Source: a virus
IMG/VR virus record: IMGVR_UViG_3300021961_000421
Coordinates: 1-29,986 of that record
Length of the DNA stretch: 29,986 nucleotides
Direction: 5' to 3' (one strand)
This document shows, one piece after another, positions 6,585 through 14,226 of the stretch (its first letter is position 1; each line of letters starts with the position of its first letter). A program made the translations under genes and the position numbers. Under the pieces are notes generated by a model. The model saw only the letters and a program-made list of their open reading frames with translations, had not been told where the DNA came from and ran no database searches.

Positions 6585-7621
6585 AATAAATCTATTATAA
6601 AGTTTTTTAATTCCTCTTTAGACCAGAATATATCTTCATAATCTAATAATTGTTTATTTCTATATTCTTGCATTTCACTATCGCTCATCATCTCAATTTC
6701 TCTTCTTGATTTAACTCTATCCTCAAAGAATATAGATAGTTCTGTAGGATCGCCTACTGTAATACATTGAGCATCTCTAACCATTCCATATCGTACTCTC
6801 CACCAACCACTCTTTTTTAAAGTATGATAATGAGGTGGTACTAATACTCCCCATGATTCTTGATAGATTTTATATAGTTCAGGTTCACTAATTCTTTCCT
6901 GTCCTAAATTTTTATTTCCATAAGCTTGTACAGGCCAACCGCCAGGTGTTCTTTCTAGCCAACCTGGTTTTTGTATAAGAGAAGCATAGACCCATTTTTT
7001 TTCTTTGTTTTTTATTTCTGTCAGTGCTGCCTGACTAAATAGATCGGTAGGTGCTTCCATGTAGGAATCACAAATAGGAGTAGGATCCCATGCAATTAAT
7101 TCTTTCGCTTTTATACCTAATACTTCAATATTACCAGTTCTATACACTGGTGCAAGACATCTGTAAGGCCATTCTTCAAATCCCATTGTAGAACATAGGT
7201 CGTTTAGTTCTTGTTTAAAGTTAAGTGCTTGATCGTAGTATCGTTTCTTCATAGGAGCACCAGACTTTGTTTGCGTTTTCCATAAACGCCAATGGCCTTC
7301 TCTTGCAAATGTAGCGAAACCAGAAGGTACGTCTTTAGTTTGCCAATCGTCAAGAGCACAAATAGCATCGGGTCGTTTAGCTAAAGTGTACATAGCGCCA
7401 TAAGTATAAGCACTTGGTAAACTATTAGGTGGAAACATAAATACAAATACATGATCGTATTCCGATACATCGTCACCAGGTATAATTGGTTTTTGAATTA
7501 CTTCATGACCAGCCATTTCTAAAGCTATGGGAAGTAGATTTGCACTAGTAGCAATTCCTAATTTATTATCACCACTACCAATTCCTTTGGCAGTAAATCC
7601 AGTTATTAAGACTTTTGCCAT
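6581..7621 (-). CDS. Predicted GT-B glycosyltransferase (possible DNA-base glycosyltransferase)
   Basis: 346 aa with a two-lobed layout. The N-terminal half starts MAKVLITGFTAKGIGSG, with a Rossmann-like pattern of strands (YDHVFVFMF, 55-63; DAICALDDW, 85-93). The C-terminal half has a strand (KKWVYASLI, 208-216), GYxxK-type loops (GWPVQAYGNKN, 228-238) and the donor-site-like SGWWRVRYGMVRDAQCITVG (271-290), in which a helix ending in a small/acidic turn precedes a strand. That order, plus a C-terminal helical tail, is like T4 beta-glucosyltransferase and other phage GT-B enzymes; sequence identity is low. The neighbours (TS-family enzyme, kinase, MazG, UDP-sugar enzyme) favour a nucleotide-sugar-using DNA modification role. 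It overlaps the MazG gene start by 16 bases. Confidence 0.5.
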   Translation of the reverse strand: MAKVLITGFTAKGIGSGDNKLGIATSANLLPIALEMAGHEVIQKPIIPGDDVSEYDHVFVFMFPPNSLPSAYTYGAMYTLAKRPDAICALDDWQTKDVPSGFATFAREGHWRLWKTQTKSGAPMKKRYYDQALNFKQELNDLCSTMGFEEWPYRCLAPVYRTGNIEVLGIKAKELIAWDPTPICDSYMEAPTDLFSQAALTEIKNKEKKWVYASLIQKPGWLERTPGGWPVQAYGNKNLGQERISEPELYKIYQESWGVLVPPHYHTLKKSGWWRVRYGMVRDAQCITVGDPTELSIFFEDRVKSRREIEMMSDSEMQEYRNKQLLDYEDIFWSKEELKNFIIDLL

Positions 7622-7983
7622 CTTTTAATAATGCCTTTTATATCAGGTGCTTTCCAACCTTCAGGTTTAACTACGTCAAACTCAGAACGGTCACTTGCTT
7701 CTCTAACCTTTTCCATATTAGATCGTTGCACTTCTTTCCATGCTTCCTCGAAAGGAAGTCCAAGTAGCCACGCTGTTCCCATTGCTACATAGCAGATATC
7801 CACTAATGCGTCAAGAATTTCTACGTCATCTTGTCGATCTAAAGCATCAGTCAATTCAGCTATTTCTTCCATAAGAAAATCAACTCTCCAATTACCAAAA
7901 TTATATCCTAATGAATTAATTCCTTTTCCTTGTTCAAATTTAAACTTTTTATGAAAATCGTCAATATCTTTATATTGGCTCAT
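7606..7983 (-). CDS. MazG-like all-alpha NTP pyrophosphohydrolase, 125 aa
   Basis: The metal-binding pattern E39-E-I-A-E43 and, 12 residues on, E55-I-L-D58 with D62 defines the all-alpha NTP-PPase superfamily (MazG, dCTPase, dUTPase types). The later GTAWLLGLPFEEAW (69-82), SNMEKV (88-93) and KPEGWKAPD (106-114) are typical of single-domain phage MazG-like proteins. The role is hydrolysing an (d)NTP to NMP and pyrophosphate, cleaning or rebalancing the pool. T4 gp56 dCTPase, of the same superfamily, removes dCTP so that modified cytosine is used; whether this one does is unknown. The start overlaps the methyltransferase stop (ATGA). Confidence 0.85.
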   Translation of the reverse strand: MSQYKDIDDFHKKFKFEQGKGINSLGYNFGNWRVDFLMEEIAELTDALDRQDDVEILDALVDICYVAMGTAWLLGLPFEEAWKEVQRSNMEKVREASDRSEFDVVKPEGWKAPDIKGIIKRWQKS

Positions 7984-9029
7984 GCAAATAAATCCTCCAT
8001 TTGTGGTGGCTTTGTATAATTAACCACTTGTACATCTTCTTTAGCTTGTATATTTTCATTAATAGAATTTTTAACTACTCTTGCCACGAATTCACCAACT
8101 GGTGGCATTACTGATCGTGCGATTAATGATCCCCAACCAGACGGAGGACCTGCCCATTTATAATCTTGAGGATAACCAGAGAAATGAGCCAGTTCTTTAT
8201 GGCCTAGTAATCTATCTTCCGTAGGGTGAATATAAAACCCTCCTGCGATAACTCCTGCTGGTTTATTTCCTTTTAATCTCCATTTCATAAATTGAGGTCT
8301 ACCTTTAACTCCTCTTCTTCCTTTTTCAGATCGTTGCCAAGTTTCAGGTGGATTTAACTTTTCCCATACAGTTCTTAACTGTTCTCCTTGACCACATTGA
8401 GAAACTAACTCAGCTTCTGTTTTAGTAAAACTATTCATATGACCAGGATCTGGTACTTCCGATAAAACTTCTTCAATCGTAGGTGCAGGGCTCCAATTTA
8501 ATCGAGGAAAAACTAACCCTCCTTGATGCGCTAAGAAAAAGAATCTTCTTCTACTATGATTTAAATTTGTATATTGACCGTCAACTAAAAAATGTGTAAC
8601 TTTATATCCCATTTGTAAAGCTTTATTTGTAAAATCTTCAATCATAGGACGGCCGCCTGTTTCTGCGTAAACTCTAGGAACAGATTCAATCGCTAAAGCT
8701 TTAGGTTGTAGATCGTTTAAAAGGGAAAAGACATGAGACCATGCTTCAATGCGAGGATCATCTCGCCAGTCTAAATCTTTACGACCGCCTGTTCCTAGTG
8801 TAGACCAAGGAGCACAAGGAGGATTACCATAAACGAAATCGACTTGACCCTTGTATTTACTAACAGGCCAGTTAGAGGGACCACTGAATACTGGTATATT
8901 AGGTCGATTAAGAGCAAATGTATCTGCTCCATAAGCACCATCACCTTCAAAGTGAGCAAGAACGTTAAAGTGCTTTTCAACTCCAAGAGTAAATCCACCC
9001 GCAAAGATATGACTTCCGATTGCGTTCAT
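7980..9029 (-). CDS. C5-cytosine DNA methyltransferase
   Basis: Transfers methyl from SAM to cytosine C5 in DNA. Motif I is IFAGGFTLGVEK (8-19). Motif IV, with the catalytic Cys72, is YGNPPCAPWS (67-76). Motif VI is A-I-E115-S-V, where the usual ENV has become ESV. Motif VIII is NHSRRRFFFLA (157-167), and the C-terminal SGYPQDY resembles motif X. At 349 aa it is a compact enzyme without a partner restriction gene nearby, so it probably protects phage DNA from host restriction or marks cytosine for further modification. The AAAGGAG ribosome site lies 21 bases before ATG 9029; an in-frame ATA at 9041 is 9 bases from it. Confidence 0.88.
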   Translation of the reverse strand: MNAIGSHIFAGGFTLGVEKHFNVLAHFEGDGAYGADTFALNRPNIPVFSGPSNWPVSKYKGQVDFVYGNPPCAPWSTLGTGGRKDLDWRDDPRIEAWSHVFSLLNDLQPKALAIESVPRVYAETGGRPMIEDFTNKALQMGYKVTHFLVDGQYTNLNHSRRRFFFLAHQGGLVFPRLNWSPAPTIEEVLSEVPDPGHMNSFTKTEAELVSQCGQGEQLRTVWEKLNPPETWQRSEKGRRGVKGRPQFMKWRLKGNKPAGVIAGGFYIHPTEDRLLGHKELAHFSGYPQDYKWAGPPSGWGSLIARSVMPPVGEFVARVVKNSINENIQAKEDVQVVNYTKPPQMEDLFA

Positions 9030-9057
9030 AGGAATATGTATAGAATCGTGCTCCTTT

Positions 9058-9108
9058 CTAGTTTTTTATATTAATAATTTTTTCAAAAAATAAAACAAAA
9101 GTTTTCAT
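9058..9108 (-). CDS. Possible 16-codon micro-ORF coupled to the helicase gene
   Basis: In the 78-base gap between the helicase stop and the methyltransferase start, an ATG overlapping the helicase stop (TAATG, 9106-9110) opens a 16-residue frame (MKTFVLFFEKIINIKN) closing at TAG 9058, right at the methyltransferase ribosome site. It is hydrophobic at the start. There is no ribosome site of its own. It could be a spacer translated only by coupling. Low confidence as a gene. Confidence 0.2.
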   Translation of the reverse strand: MKTFVLFFEKIINIKN

Positions 9109-10622
9109 TAAATTGGGTAACTGTATAATCCTTGAGGATTAACTATAAATAAATTATTTTTTGCTCTTGTAATTCCTACATAAAATACTCTATGTTCATC
9201 ATCAGATTGTTCATTAATATTTTTCCATGTCGCATACGATACATCTGTAAGAAGCATTACATTTTCAGCTTCAGCACCTTTACTTCCATGTATGGTACTT
9301 AATCGTATTCTCGGTTCATTATAAAATAAATCACCAGTCTTTTCTAAAGCTTGATAATAATACTTATCTTCATCAGGAATCATTCCTAGTATATCTTCCC
9401 ATTTTCCTTCTGCAGTAAGACCATGATTTTCTTTTAATTCTTTATATGTATAAGTTTTTTCTTGATCTAACGAATTACAGTTTTTATATCCTCTTGTAAT
9501 TCCTTCACCCGTTCTAATACAACTATATAATTTTGTAATCGAATCATAAGGCACTTCCTTGCCTTCTACTAAATCTAACCAAGTTCTAATCGCAACGACA
9601 TGTTTATTCGCTTTAAATCCACCAAATTTTCTTTCAAATACATATCCTTTTTGCTTTAGATATTTTTCAATCGGATATAACTGATAATTATTTCTAGCTA
9701 AGATCAACCAACTTCCTTGAGACATATCTGCATATTCATATGATTCAATATAATTTACTGATCCCTGTTCCTCTGAACTAGACCAATCTTTATCGTATCT
9801 ATTCATAATTCTTTTTGTAACTTGATTCGCTAAATCAAAAACACGTTTCTTTAATCGATAAGTAAACGGCAGTATTCGAATCTCACCATCAAGATTTAAA
9901 AAAGTATCTACGTCAGCTCCTGCCCATTTATAGATTGCTTGATCATCATCTCCTGCTATATAAATAGTTTTAACGGATTGAGATAACTTATCAATTACTT
10001 TCCATTGTAGTTTTGTTAAGTCTTGTGCTTCATCAACAAATAAAATATCAATATCAGGAGTGTATTCAGATTCTAAAAAAGAACTTAACATATCAGTAAA
10101 GTCAAGAAGGTTTCTTTTTAATTTAAAATCAACTAATGTATCGGAAAATAATTTCTGCTCTTCCCATGAATAATCACATTTTAATTCTCTCCATGTATCT
10201 TGAAGAGGGCACATCTTTGCCCTAGCTAACTGATCGCAAAATAACATACGATCTCCTAAACTTGCTCCACTATTAACTATCTGTTCTTCATCTACATCAC
10301 CTGTCATATCGATTCGTAGAATCTTTTTAAATTCAGTGACGTGACTTCCTTTAAATATTCTTTCGCTATTAAGACCTAATGATCTAAAACATAAACTATG
10401 AAGTGTTCTAAAATAATCTAATTGATCTTTATCAATCTCTTTGAATTTTTCTAATGTTCTATCTCTCGCTTCTTTAATCGCTCTGCGTGTAAATGATACA
10501 AATCCAATACGTTCTGGTGCTATACCACTTTCTATTTCTTCTTCTAGAATATTTAATAATGTAGTGGTTTTACCCGTACCAGGTGGCCCTAGTATTATTT
10601 TAGTTTTATCCTTCGATAGCAT
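9108..10622 (-). CDS. UvrD/Rep-like superfamily 1 DNA helicase
   Basis: ATP-dependent helicase, 3'-5' by family. Motifs in order: Walker A GPPGTGKTT (12-20), Ia FVSFTRRA (41-48), Walker B VDEAQD (196-201), III GDDDQAIYKWAGA (224-236), IV TYRLKKRV (254-261), V ending in STIHGSKGAEAENV, and VI VGITRAKNNLF near the C-terminus. At 504 aa it is shorter than UvrD (about 720), with reduced 1B/2B regions as in phage versions. It may be the replicative or recombination helicase, as no DnaB-type gene is seen. It overlaps the UDP-sugar enzyme gene by 17 bases and has no clear ribosome site of its own. Confidence 0.92.
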   Translation of the reverse strand: MLSKDKTKIILGPPGTGKTTTLLNILEEEIESGIAPERIGFVSFTRRAIKEARDRTLEKFKEIDKDQLDYFRTLHSLCFRSLGLNSERIFKGSHVTEFKKILRIDMTGDVDEEQIVNSGASLGDRMLFCDQLARAKMCPLQDTWRELKCDYSWEEQKLFSDTLVDFKLKRNLLDFTDMLSSFLESEYTPDIDILFVDEAQDLTKLQWKVIDKLSQSVKTIYIAGDDDQAIYKWAGADVDTFLNLDGEIRILPFTYRLKKRVFDLANQVTKRIMNRYDKDWSSSEEQGSVNYIESYEYADMSQGSWLILARNNYQLYPIEKYLKQKGYVFERKFGGFKANKHVVAIRTWLDLVEGKEVPYDSITKLYSCIRTGEGITRGYKNCNSLDQEKTYTYKELKENHGLTAEGKWEDILGMIPDEDKYYYQALEKTGDLFYNEPRIRLSTIHGSKGAEAENVMLLTDVSYATWKNINEQSDDEHRVFYVGITRAKNNLFIVNPQGLYSYPI

Positions 10623-11556
10623 TTCTAAAGTACTCTATCGTGCTATCTAATCCTTGGTTTAAATTTATTTTAGGAGTCCAACCTAAATATTCTTCAATCT
10701 TTTTTATATTAGGTTTTCTATGCATTGGATCGTCTGGTGAAGGCGCATCGTTTTTCCAACCAGGTGCGTCAGTCTTTTCAGCTATTACTTCTGCTATTTC
10801 TAATATGGAATAACGATCAGGATTTCCTACATTAAATATTTCTTTAAATCCACTTTCACAGATTCGAATCAAACCTTCTATTGTATCATCAACATAGCAG
10901 AATGATCTAGATTGAAAACCTCCGCCATATATGATAAGATGATTGCCTTTTAAACCTTCCGTAATAAAGTTAGATATAACCCTACCATCATTAATCGCCA
11001 TATAAGGGCCATAAGTATTAAATATTCTCGCTATTGATATATTTGCATCTAATTTTCTAATTGATTCATAAATTAAAGCTTCAGCAACTCTTTTACCTTC
11101 ATCATAACAAGCACGAGGACCATAAGAATTTACATTTCCCCAATACGTTTCTTCCTGTTCTTCTACTTGAGGATCACCATATACTTCACTTGTTGAAGCA
11201 TGAAGCATTCTAACTTTTCCTTGTTCCATTGAATATTGAATAACATTCTTCGTTCCATTATAGCATACCTCTAAAGTAGAAAATGGATGTGCTTTATAAT
11301 GATCTGGTGATGCAGGACATGCTAAGTTATAAATATAATGAATACCTTTTCTATTATGATCTCTTAATAGCATAGATAAATCTTCTTTTATTATATTTGC
11401 TTCATAGAAACTGTAATTCTCATGATCTAAAATATTAGACTCACTTCCTGTTAAATGATTATCTATACCAATAACATAGTATCCTCGTTCTAATAAAGTT
11501 TCACATAGATTTCTTCCTAGAAATCCTGTGGCTCCTGTTACAACTACTCTTTTCAT
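10606..11556 (-). CDS. UDP-glucuronate decarboxylase (UDP-xylose synthase), SDR family
   Basis: Converts UDP-glucuronate to UDP-xylose with NAD+. TGATGFLG (7-14) binds NAD. The UXS-specific signature LACPASPDHY (78-87) is present. The catalytic region STSEVYGDP (121-129) has Thr122 and Glu124, and the pair is Tyr151-x3-Lys155 in ACYDEGKR. ARIFNTYGP (176-184), NDGRVISNF (189-197) and SRSFCYVDD (216-224) match the UXS group closely, better than dTDP-glucose dehydratases or UDP-glucose epimerases. 316 aa is full length for the bacterial form. It starts by ATGA overlap with the exonuclease. A phage copy suggests need for a pentose donor for DNA, capsule/LPS or virion glycosylation; the glycosyltransferase-like gene 3 kb downstream is a candidate user. 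Confidence 0.88.
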   Translation of the reverse strand: MKRVVVTGATGFLGRNLCETLLERGYYVIGIDNHLTGSESNILDHENYSFYEANIIKEDLSMLLRDHNRKGIHYIYNLACPASPDHYKAHPFSTLEVCYNGTKNVIQYSMEQGKVRMLHASTSEVYGDPQVEEQEETYWGNVNSYGPRACYDEGKRVAEALIYESIRKLDANISIARIFNTYGPYMAINDGRVISNFITEGLKGNHLIIYGGGFQSRSFCYVDDTIEGLIRICESGFKEIFNVGNPDRYSILEIAEVIAEKTDAPGWKNDAPSPDDPMHRKPNIKKIEEYLGWTPKINLNQGLDSTIEYFRNAIEG

Positions 11557-12335
11557 TTTTCTGCCATTCTCCTAATAATGTTCATTTGTTTATCGGAGAT
11601 CATAACTTTCTCTTTGTACTTCTCTATTCTTTCTTCTTGATCTTTGAGAAAATTACTCTCCCATTCGCTTATATTATCTCTATTTATAGAAGAAATTAAA
11701 CCAGTTAATTCTTCATAATCGTCATTATTCATTACTTTTAACAACTTTTTAGGAAGTTGTCGTGGTTCTTTTAATTCAATTCCTTGATTTTTTAAATGAA
11801 AATAGATAATTCTACATACTTGAACGTCAACTAAAGCATCGTGCCAATCGAAATATCCTACATTAAAAAAGTGTTCATACGTTTCAATTAATTTAGGAAA
11901 CTTATAATCATCAAAATCACTTTCTAATTTTAAAATATCTTTCGTGCTCATCATAGTACAGTGTAAGTCTTTTGGTTGTCTAAAAGGTTTTTTAAGGTAA
12001 TGAAAATCTCTTGCAATTATTTGCAAGTCAAAAGCTAAGTTATGAGCCACCAATGTATGCGCTGAAGCTGCCATAGAATTAAAAACAGAAAGGGCACTAA
12101 TAAGAGGTACGCCATAATTAGTTGCTTTCTCATTGGAGATTCCATGTATTTCTTCAGCATCTTTAGGTATCGTCCAACCTTCTGGTTGAATAAGCATTGA
12201 GTATTGATTAACAACTTTTTCATTATTATCTACTAACTGTGCAGCTATTTGTACTAAGTGTGGTTGATTTAAATCAGTAGCCTCTAGATCACGGCGCCAC
12301 AAGCCGTTTGTTTCTGTGTCAAAAAATAAATACAA
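11553..12335 (-). CDS. DnaQ-like DEDDh 3'-5' exonuclease
   Basis: Exonuclease residues are D6-T-E8, D103 (in HNLAFD, 98-103), and H165 with D170 (HDALVD), the DEDDh set of the DnaQ/RNase T group. The nuclease domain fills about residues 1-180; residues 180-260 are helical and highly charged, perhaps for partner or DNA binding. As the polymerase already has its own proofreading domain, this separate nuclease more likely degrades host DNA or processes ends. It starts with TTG at 12335, five bases after GGAA. An ATG five bases upstream is out of frame, and no in-frame ATG precedes the catalytic D6. Confidence 0.85.
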   Translation of the reverse strand: MYLFFDTETNGLWRRDLEATDLNQPHLVQIAAQLVDNNEKVVNQYSMLIQPEGWTIPKDAEEIHGISNEKATNYGVPLISALSVFNSMAASAHTLVAHNLAFDLQIIARDFHYLKKPFRQPKDLHCTMMSTKDILKLESDFDDYKFPKLIETYEHFFNVGYFDWHDALVDVQVCRIIYFHLKNQGIELKEPRQLPKKLLKVMNNDDYEELTGLISSINRDNISEWESNFLKDQEERIEKYKEKVMISDKQMNIIRRMAEK

Positions 12336-12348
12336 AACATTTCCTTTC

Positions 12349-12435
12349 TTATTCTAGACATTCACATTCGTTAATATCTAATTGACAAACAGGGCAGATA
12401 TTAGGATCCAATACCCCAATATCGAGAGTGTTCAT
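12349..12435 (-). CDS. Cys-rich micro-protein, 28 aa
   Basis: MNTLDIGVLDPN is followed by C14-P-V-C17 and C24-E-C26, then Leu-Glu and stop. Four Cys in 13 residues form a minimal zinc-knuckle pattern. It fits exactly between the 46-aa basic protein gene and the exonuclease ribosome site, on the same strand, with a weak AAAGAAG ribosome site. It is too short for statistics; the Cys pattern and fit into the operon are the support. Confidence 0.5.
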   Translation of the reverse strand: MNTLDIGVLDPNICPVCQLDINECECLE

Positions 12436-12440
12436 CTTCT

Positions 12441-12581
12441 TTATTTCTTTTTAGTTTTTTTAGAAGATGCTTGAGCCTTTTTAAAAGCTTCTTTAGTAGG
12501 CGCACCTTTTGCTCCTTTCTTTCGCATCTTTTCTCCACGCTTTCTTTTAGCATGAATATTTGCCCACAAACCTTTTTTCAT
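12441..12581 (-). CDS. Conserved small basic phage protein (GLW..IHAKR type), 46 aa
   Basis: The sequence pattern KKGLWANIHAKRKRGEKMRK, then GAKGAPTKEAFKKAQ, is one I recognise from small proteins in many marine and other phages and some bacteria, where GLW-NIHAKR, GEKMRKxGxKGAP and a final AF..AQ are fixed. The function is unknown. Nearly every third residue is Lys or Arg, so it may bind nucleic acid. This copy lacks the short IKAGS-like insert usual before GEKMRK and has a Lys-rich tail (KKTKKK). It starts by ATGA overlap with the metallothionein-like gene, behind AAGGA. Confidence 0.82.
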   Translation of the reverse strand: MKKGLWANIHAKRKRGEKMRKKGAKGAPTKEAFKKAQASSKKTKKK

Positions 12582-12724
12582 TTCATAATCCTTAGTGATA
12601 CTCCTGATACTGCTACAACAGCATCTTTTTTAGGTTCACAATTTTTACAATTACAATTTGCACATTCGCACATGCAACTTGAATCTTTATGGCAAGGACA
12701 GCCACATCTATTGCATTTTTCCAT
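12578..12724 (-). CDS. Metallothionein-like Cys-rich protein, 48 aa
   Basis: Ten Cys fall within residues 4-29: C4, C7, C9, C11, C17, C19, C21, C24, C26 and C29, plus His12, in CxxCxCxC and CxCxCxxCxCxxC runs, with almost no aromatic or large hydrophobic residue there. That composition is typical of metallothioneins, which bind Zn, Cu or Cd in thiolate clusters. Residues 30-48 form a plain tail (EPKKDAVVAVSGV). The start overlaps the primase stop as TAATG and the end overlaps the next gene as ATGA, so it is embedded in the operon and expressed with replication genes. Possible jobs: metal buffering, zinc supply to the phage zinc proteins, or redox protection. It is not a known zinc-finger family. 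Confidence 0.75.
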   Translation of the reverse strand: MEKCNRCGCPCHKDSSCMCECANCNCKNCEPKKDAVVAVSGVSLRIMK

Positions 12725-14226
12725 TAGAAAGTTATATCGTCAATTTGAGGCTTTGTAAATTCTTCTTCTTGTCTTTCAAATTTAGCCATAGACCATAGAT
12801 TTACGTGCTTTCCTTTAATTTTTTTAGTTAGATGTTCAGCGCCAAATTCTTTTAAATGAGCAGTTACTTCGTGGAGTTTAAATTCTTTGAATCTATGTTT
12901 CTCAAGAAATTCCATAAAATCATTAATTCTAAACATAGTAGTACTATCTACTGTAACAGCGTGACCTCGTAAAATATCTTCTACTATATCAGAAGAAGTA
13001 GAGCCGGTGCAAAATCTTTCACAAAGTTCTAGTAATCTTCCTTTATTTGAACTATCAGAATTAACTTCAACAATCTCCATTTTTTCCATTAATTCATTAA
13101 TCGTTTCAAGCCATAATGGTTGTGCTACAATAGGCATTAAAGTATTCATATTTTCAAATACAACTCTTTGGAAATTTTTTTGATTAATAATTTCTAAACT
13201 ATCGATCGGTCCAATTCTATGATCGTTTACTGTAACAAAATAAGTTGGAGGATCAGTATTAATCTTAGTAATTCCACTAATAGCAGGAAGATTTCCATGG
13301 TCACTTATACCAAATTTACAAGTTAGACAAACTGGTTTATTACAGAAAGCATTAATAGGTTGCTCTGAACACATATAATTGTAATCTTTTTTCTCTAATG
13401 ATTTAATAACTGTTTGAACTTCTTTTGATCTTAATGGAGGTTCTATATATTTATGATTATATTCTTCAATCTTTACTTCCCATTCGTCAGGATGTGCTTT
13501 CTTTAAATATACTCCAATGTTATATAAAGAATTATTTCTAGTACCTTCTGGTATACCATTCTGTAATAAATACTTTAAACAAGGTGGACCATCAGGTAAT
13601 AGTTTCTTATCTTGTTCTTTTAATTGCGGAATTTTAATTTCATCAACACTATCAATCTTTCGAATGTCAGCTAATTTAATGAAATCTTCTGGATTAGTAA
13701 TATGCTCTCCATTATAGATAGCATATCGTGTAGTTCTTTTGCCACCAAAATAGGGCATATTAATCCAATTTCCTACATCACCACGATCAGTAACTAGTTT
13801 TATTTGTTTAGGAAATATTTCAGCACTAGGTTTTCCTAAAGCTGATGTAATTTCTCTTAATTTAGTAACTACTAATTTAGCAGATATTGCTTTTTTGAAG
13901 AATACATATAGATGTATTCCACCAGATTTTGTTAGACAAGGTATAAAAGGGGATGTTCCTAGGCTCTTTGATAATGTATCTACGTCTAAATCGTATTCAT
14001 CAATATCAATCGCTCCCCATAAAACTTTTGCATCATCACGAATAGGGACTACACCAAGGCCTTGCGTTCCTTCAAGGTGTAGTTCCCACTGCTGTAACGT
14101 TAGCTTTTCAGCTATTGTTCTTGCTGTACCAGACCGCTTTACGCCAGATTGATCTGTATCTAAATCATATCTGCCGTAAGCACGGTCTAAACCACTAAAT
14201 AAATTATAAAAATCCTGCGCTAGCAT
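12724..14226 (-). CDS. DNA primase, archaeo-eukaryotic (AEP) type
   Basis: Makes primers for replication. AEP catalytic motifs: D74-x-D76 (GAIDIDEYD), S101-G-G-x-H105 (TKSGGIHLYVFF), then SAEIFPKQ (134-141) and NWINMPYFGG (153-162), the order seen in TOTE-like and other phage/plasmid primases. Residues about 222-305 look like a PriCT-type region (GIPEGTRNNSLYNIGVYLKK) followed by four Cys (286, 295, 300, 303), a probable zinc or Fe-S site. The C-terminal third is helical and unassigned. No helicase domain is fused, so a separate helicase must act with it. It starts in TAATG overlap with the SSB-like gene. Confidence 0.82.
   Translation of the reverse strand: MLAQDFYNLFSGLDRAYGRYDLDTDQSGVKRSGTARTIAEKLTLQQWELHLEGTQGLGVVPIRDDAKVLWGAIDIDEYDLDVDTLSKSLGTSPFIPCLTKSGGIHLYVFFKKAISAKLVVTKLREITSALGKPSAEIFPKQIKLVTDRGDVGNWINMPYFGGKRTTRYAIYNGEHITNPEDFIKLADIRKIDSVDEIKIPQLKEQDKKLLPDGPPCLKYLLQNGIPEGTRNNSLYNIGVYLKKAHPDEWEVKIEEYNHKYIEPPLRSKEVQTVIKSLEKKDYNYMCSEQPINAFCNKPVCLTCKFGISDHGNLPAISGITKINTDPPTYFVTVNDHRIGPIDSLEIINQKNFQRVVFENMNTLMPIVAQPLWLETINELMEKMEIVEVNSDSSNKGRLLELCERFCTGSTSSDIVEDILRGHAVTVDSTTMFRINDFMEFLEKHRFKEFKLHEVTAHLKEFGAEHLTKKIKGKHVNLWSMAKFERQEEEFTKPQIDDITF

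Noticed and set aside
7980-9029. Restriction-modification system around the C5 methyltransferase
   Set aside because: No recognisable restriction endonuclease beside it; the two PD-(D/E)XK proteins are distant and look like replication or virion-linked nucleases.
12471-12758. 95-codon plus-strand frame
   Set aside because: Opposite the GLW protein and metallothionein-like genes; its Ser/Phe/His-rich sequence is the mirror of Lys- and Cys-rich coding DNA.
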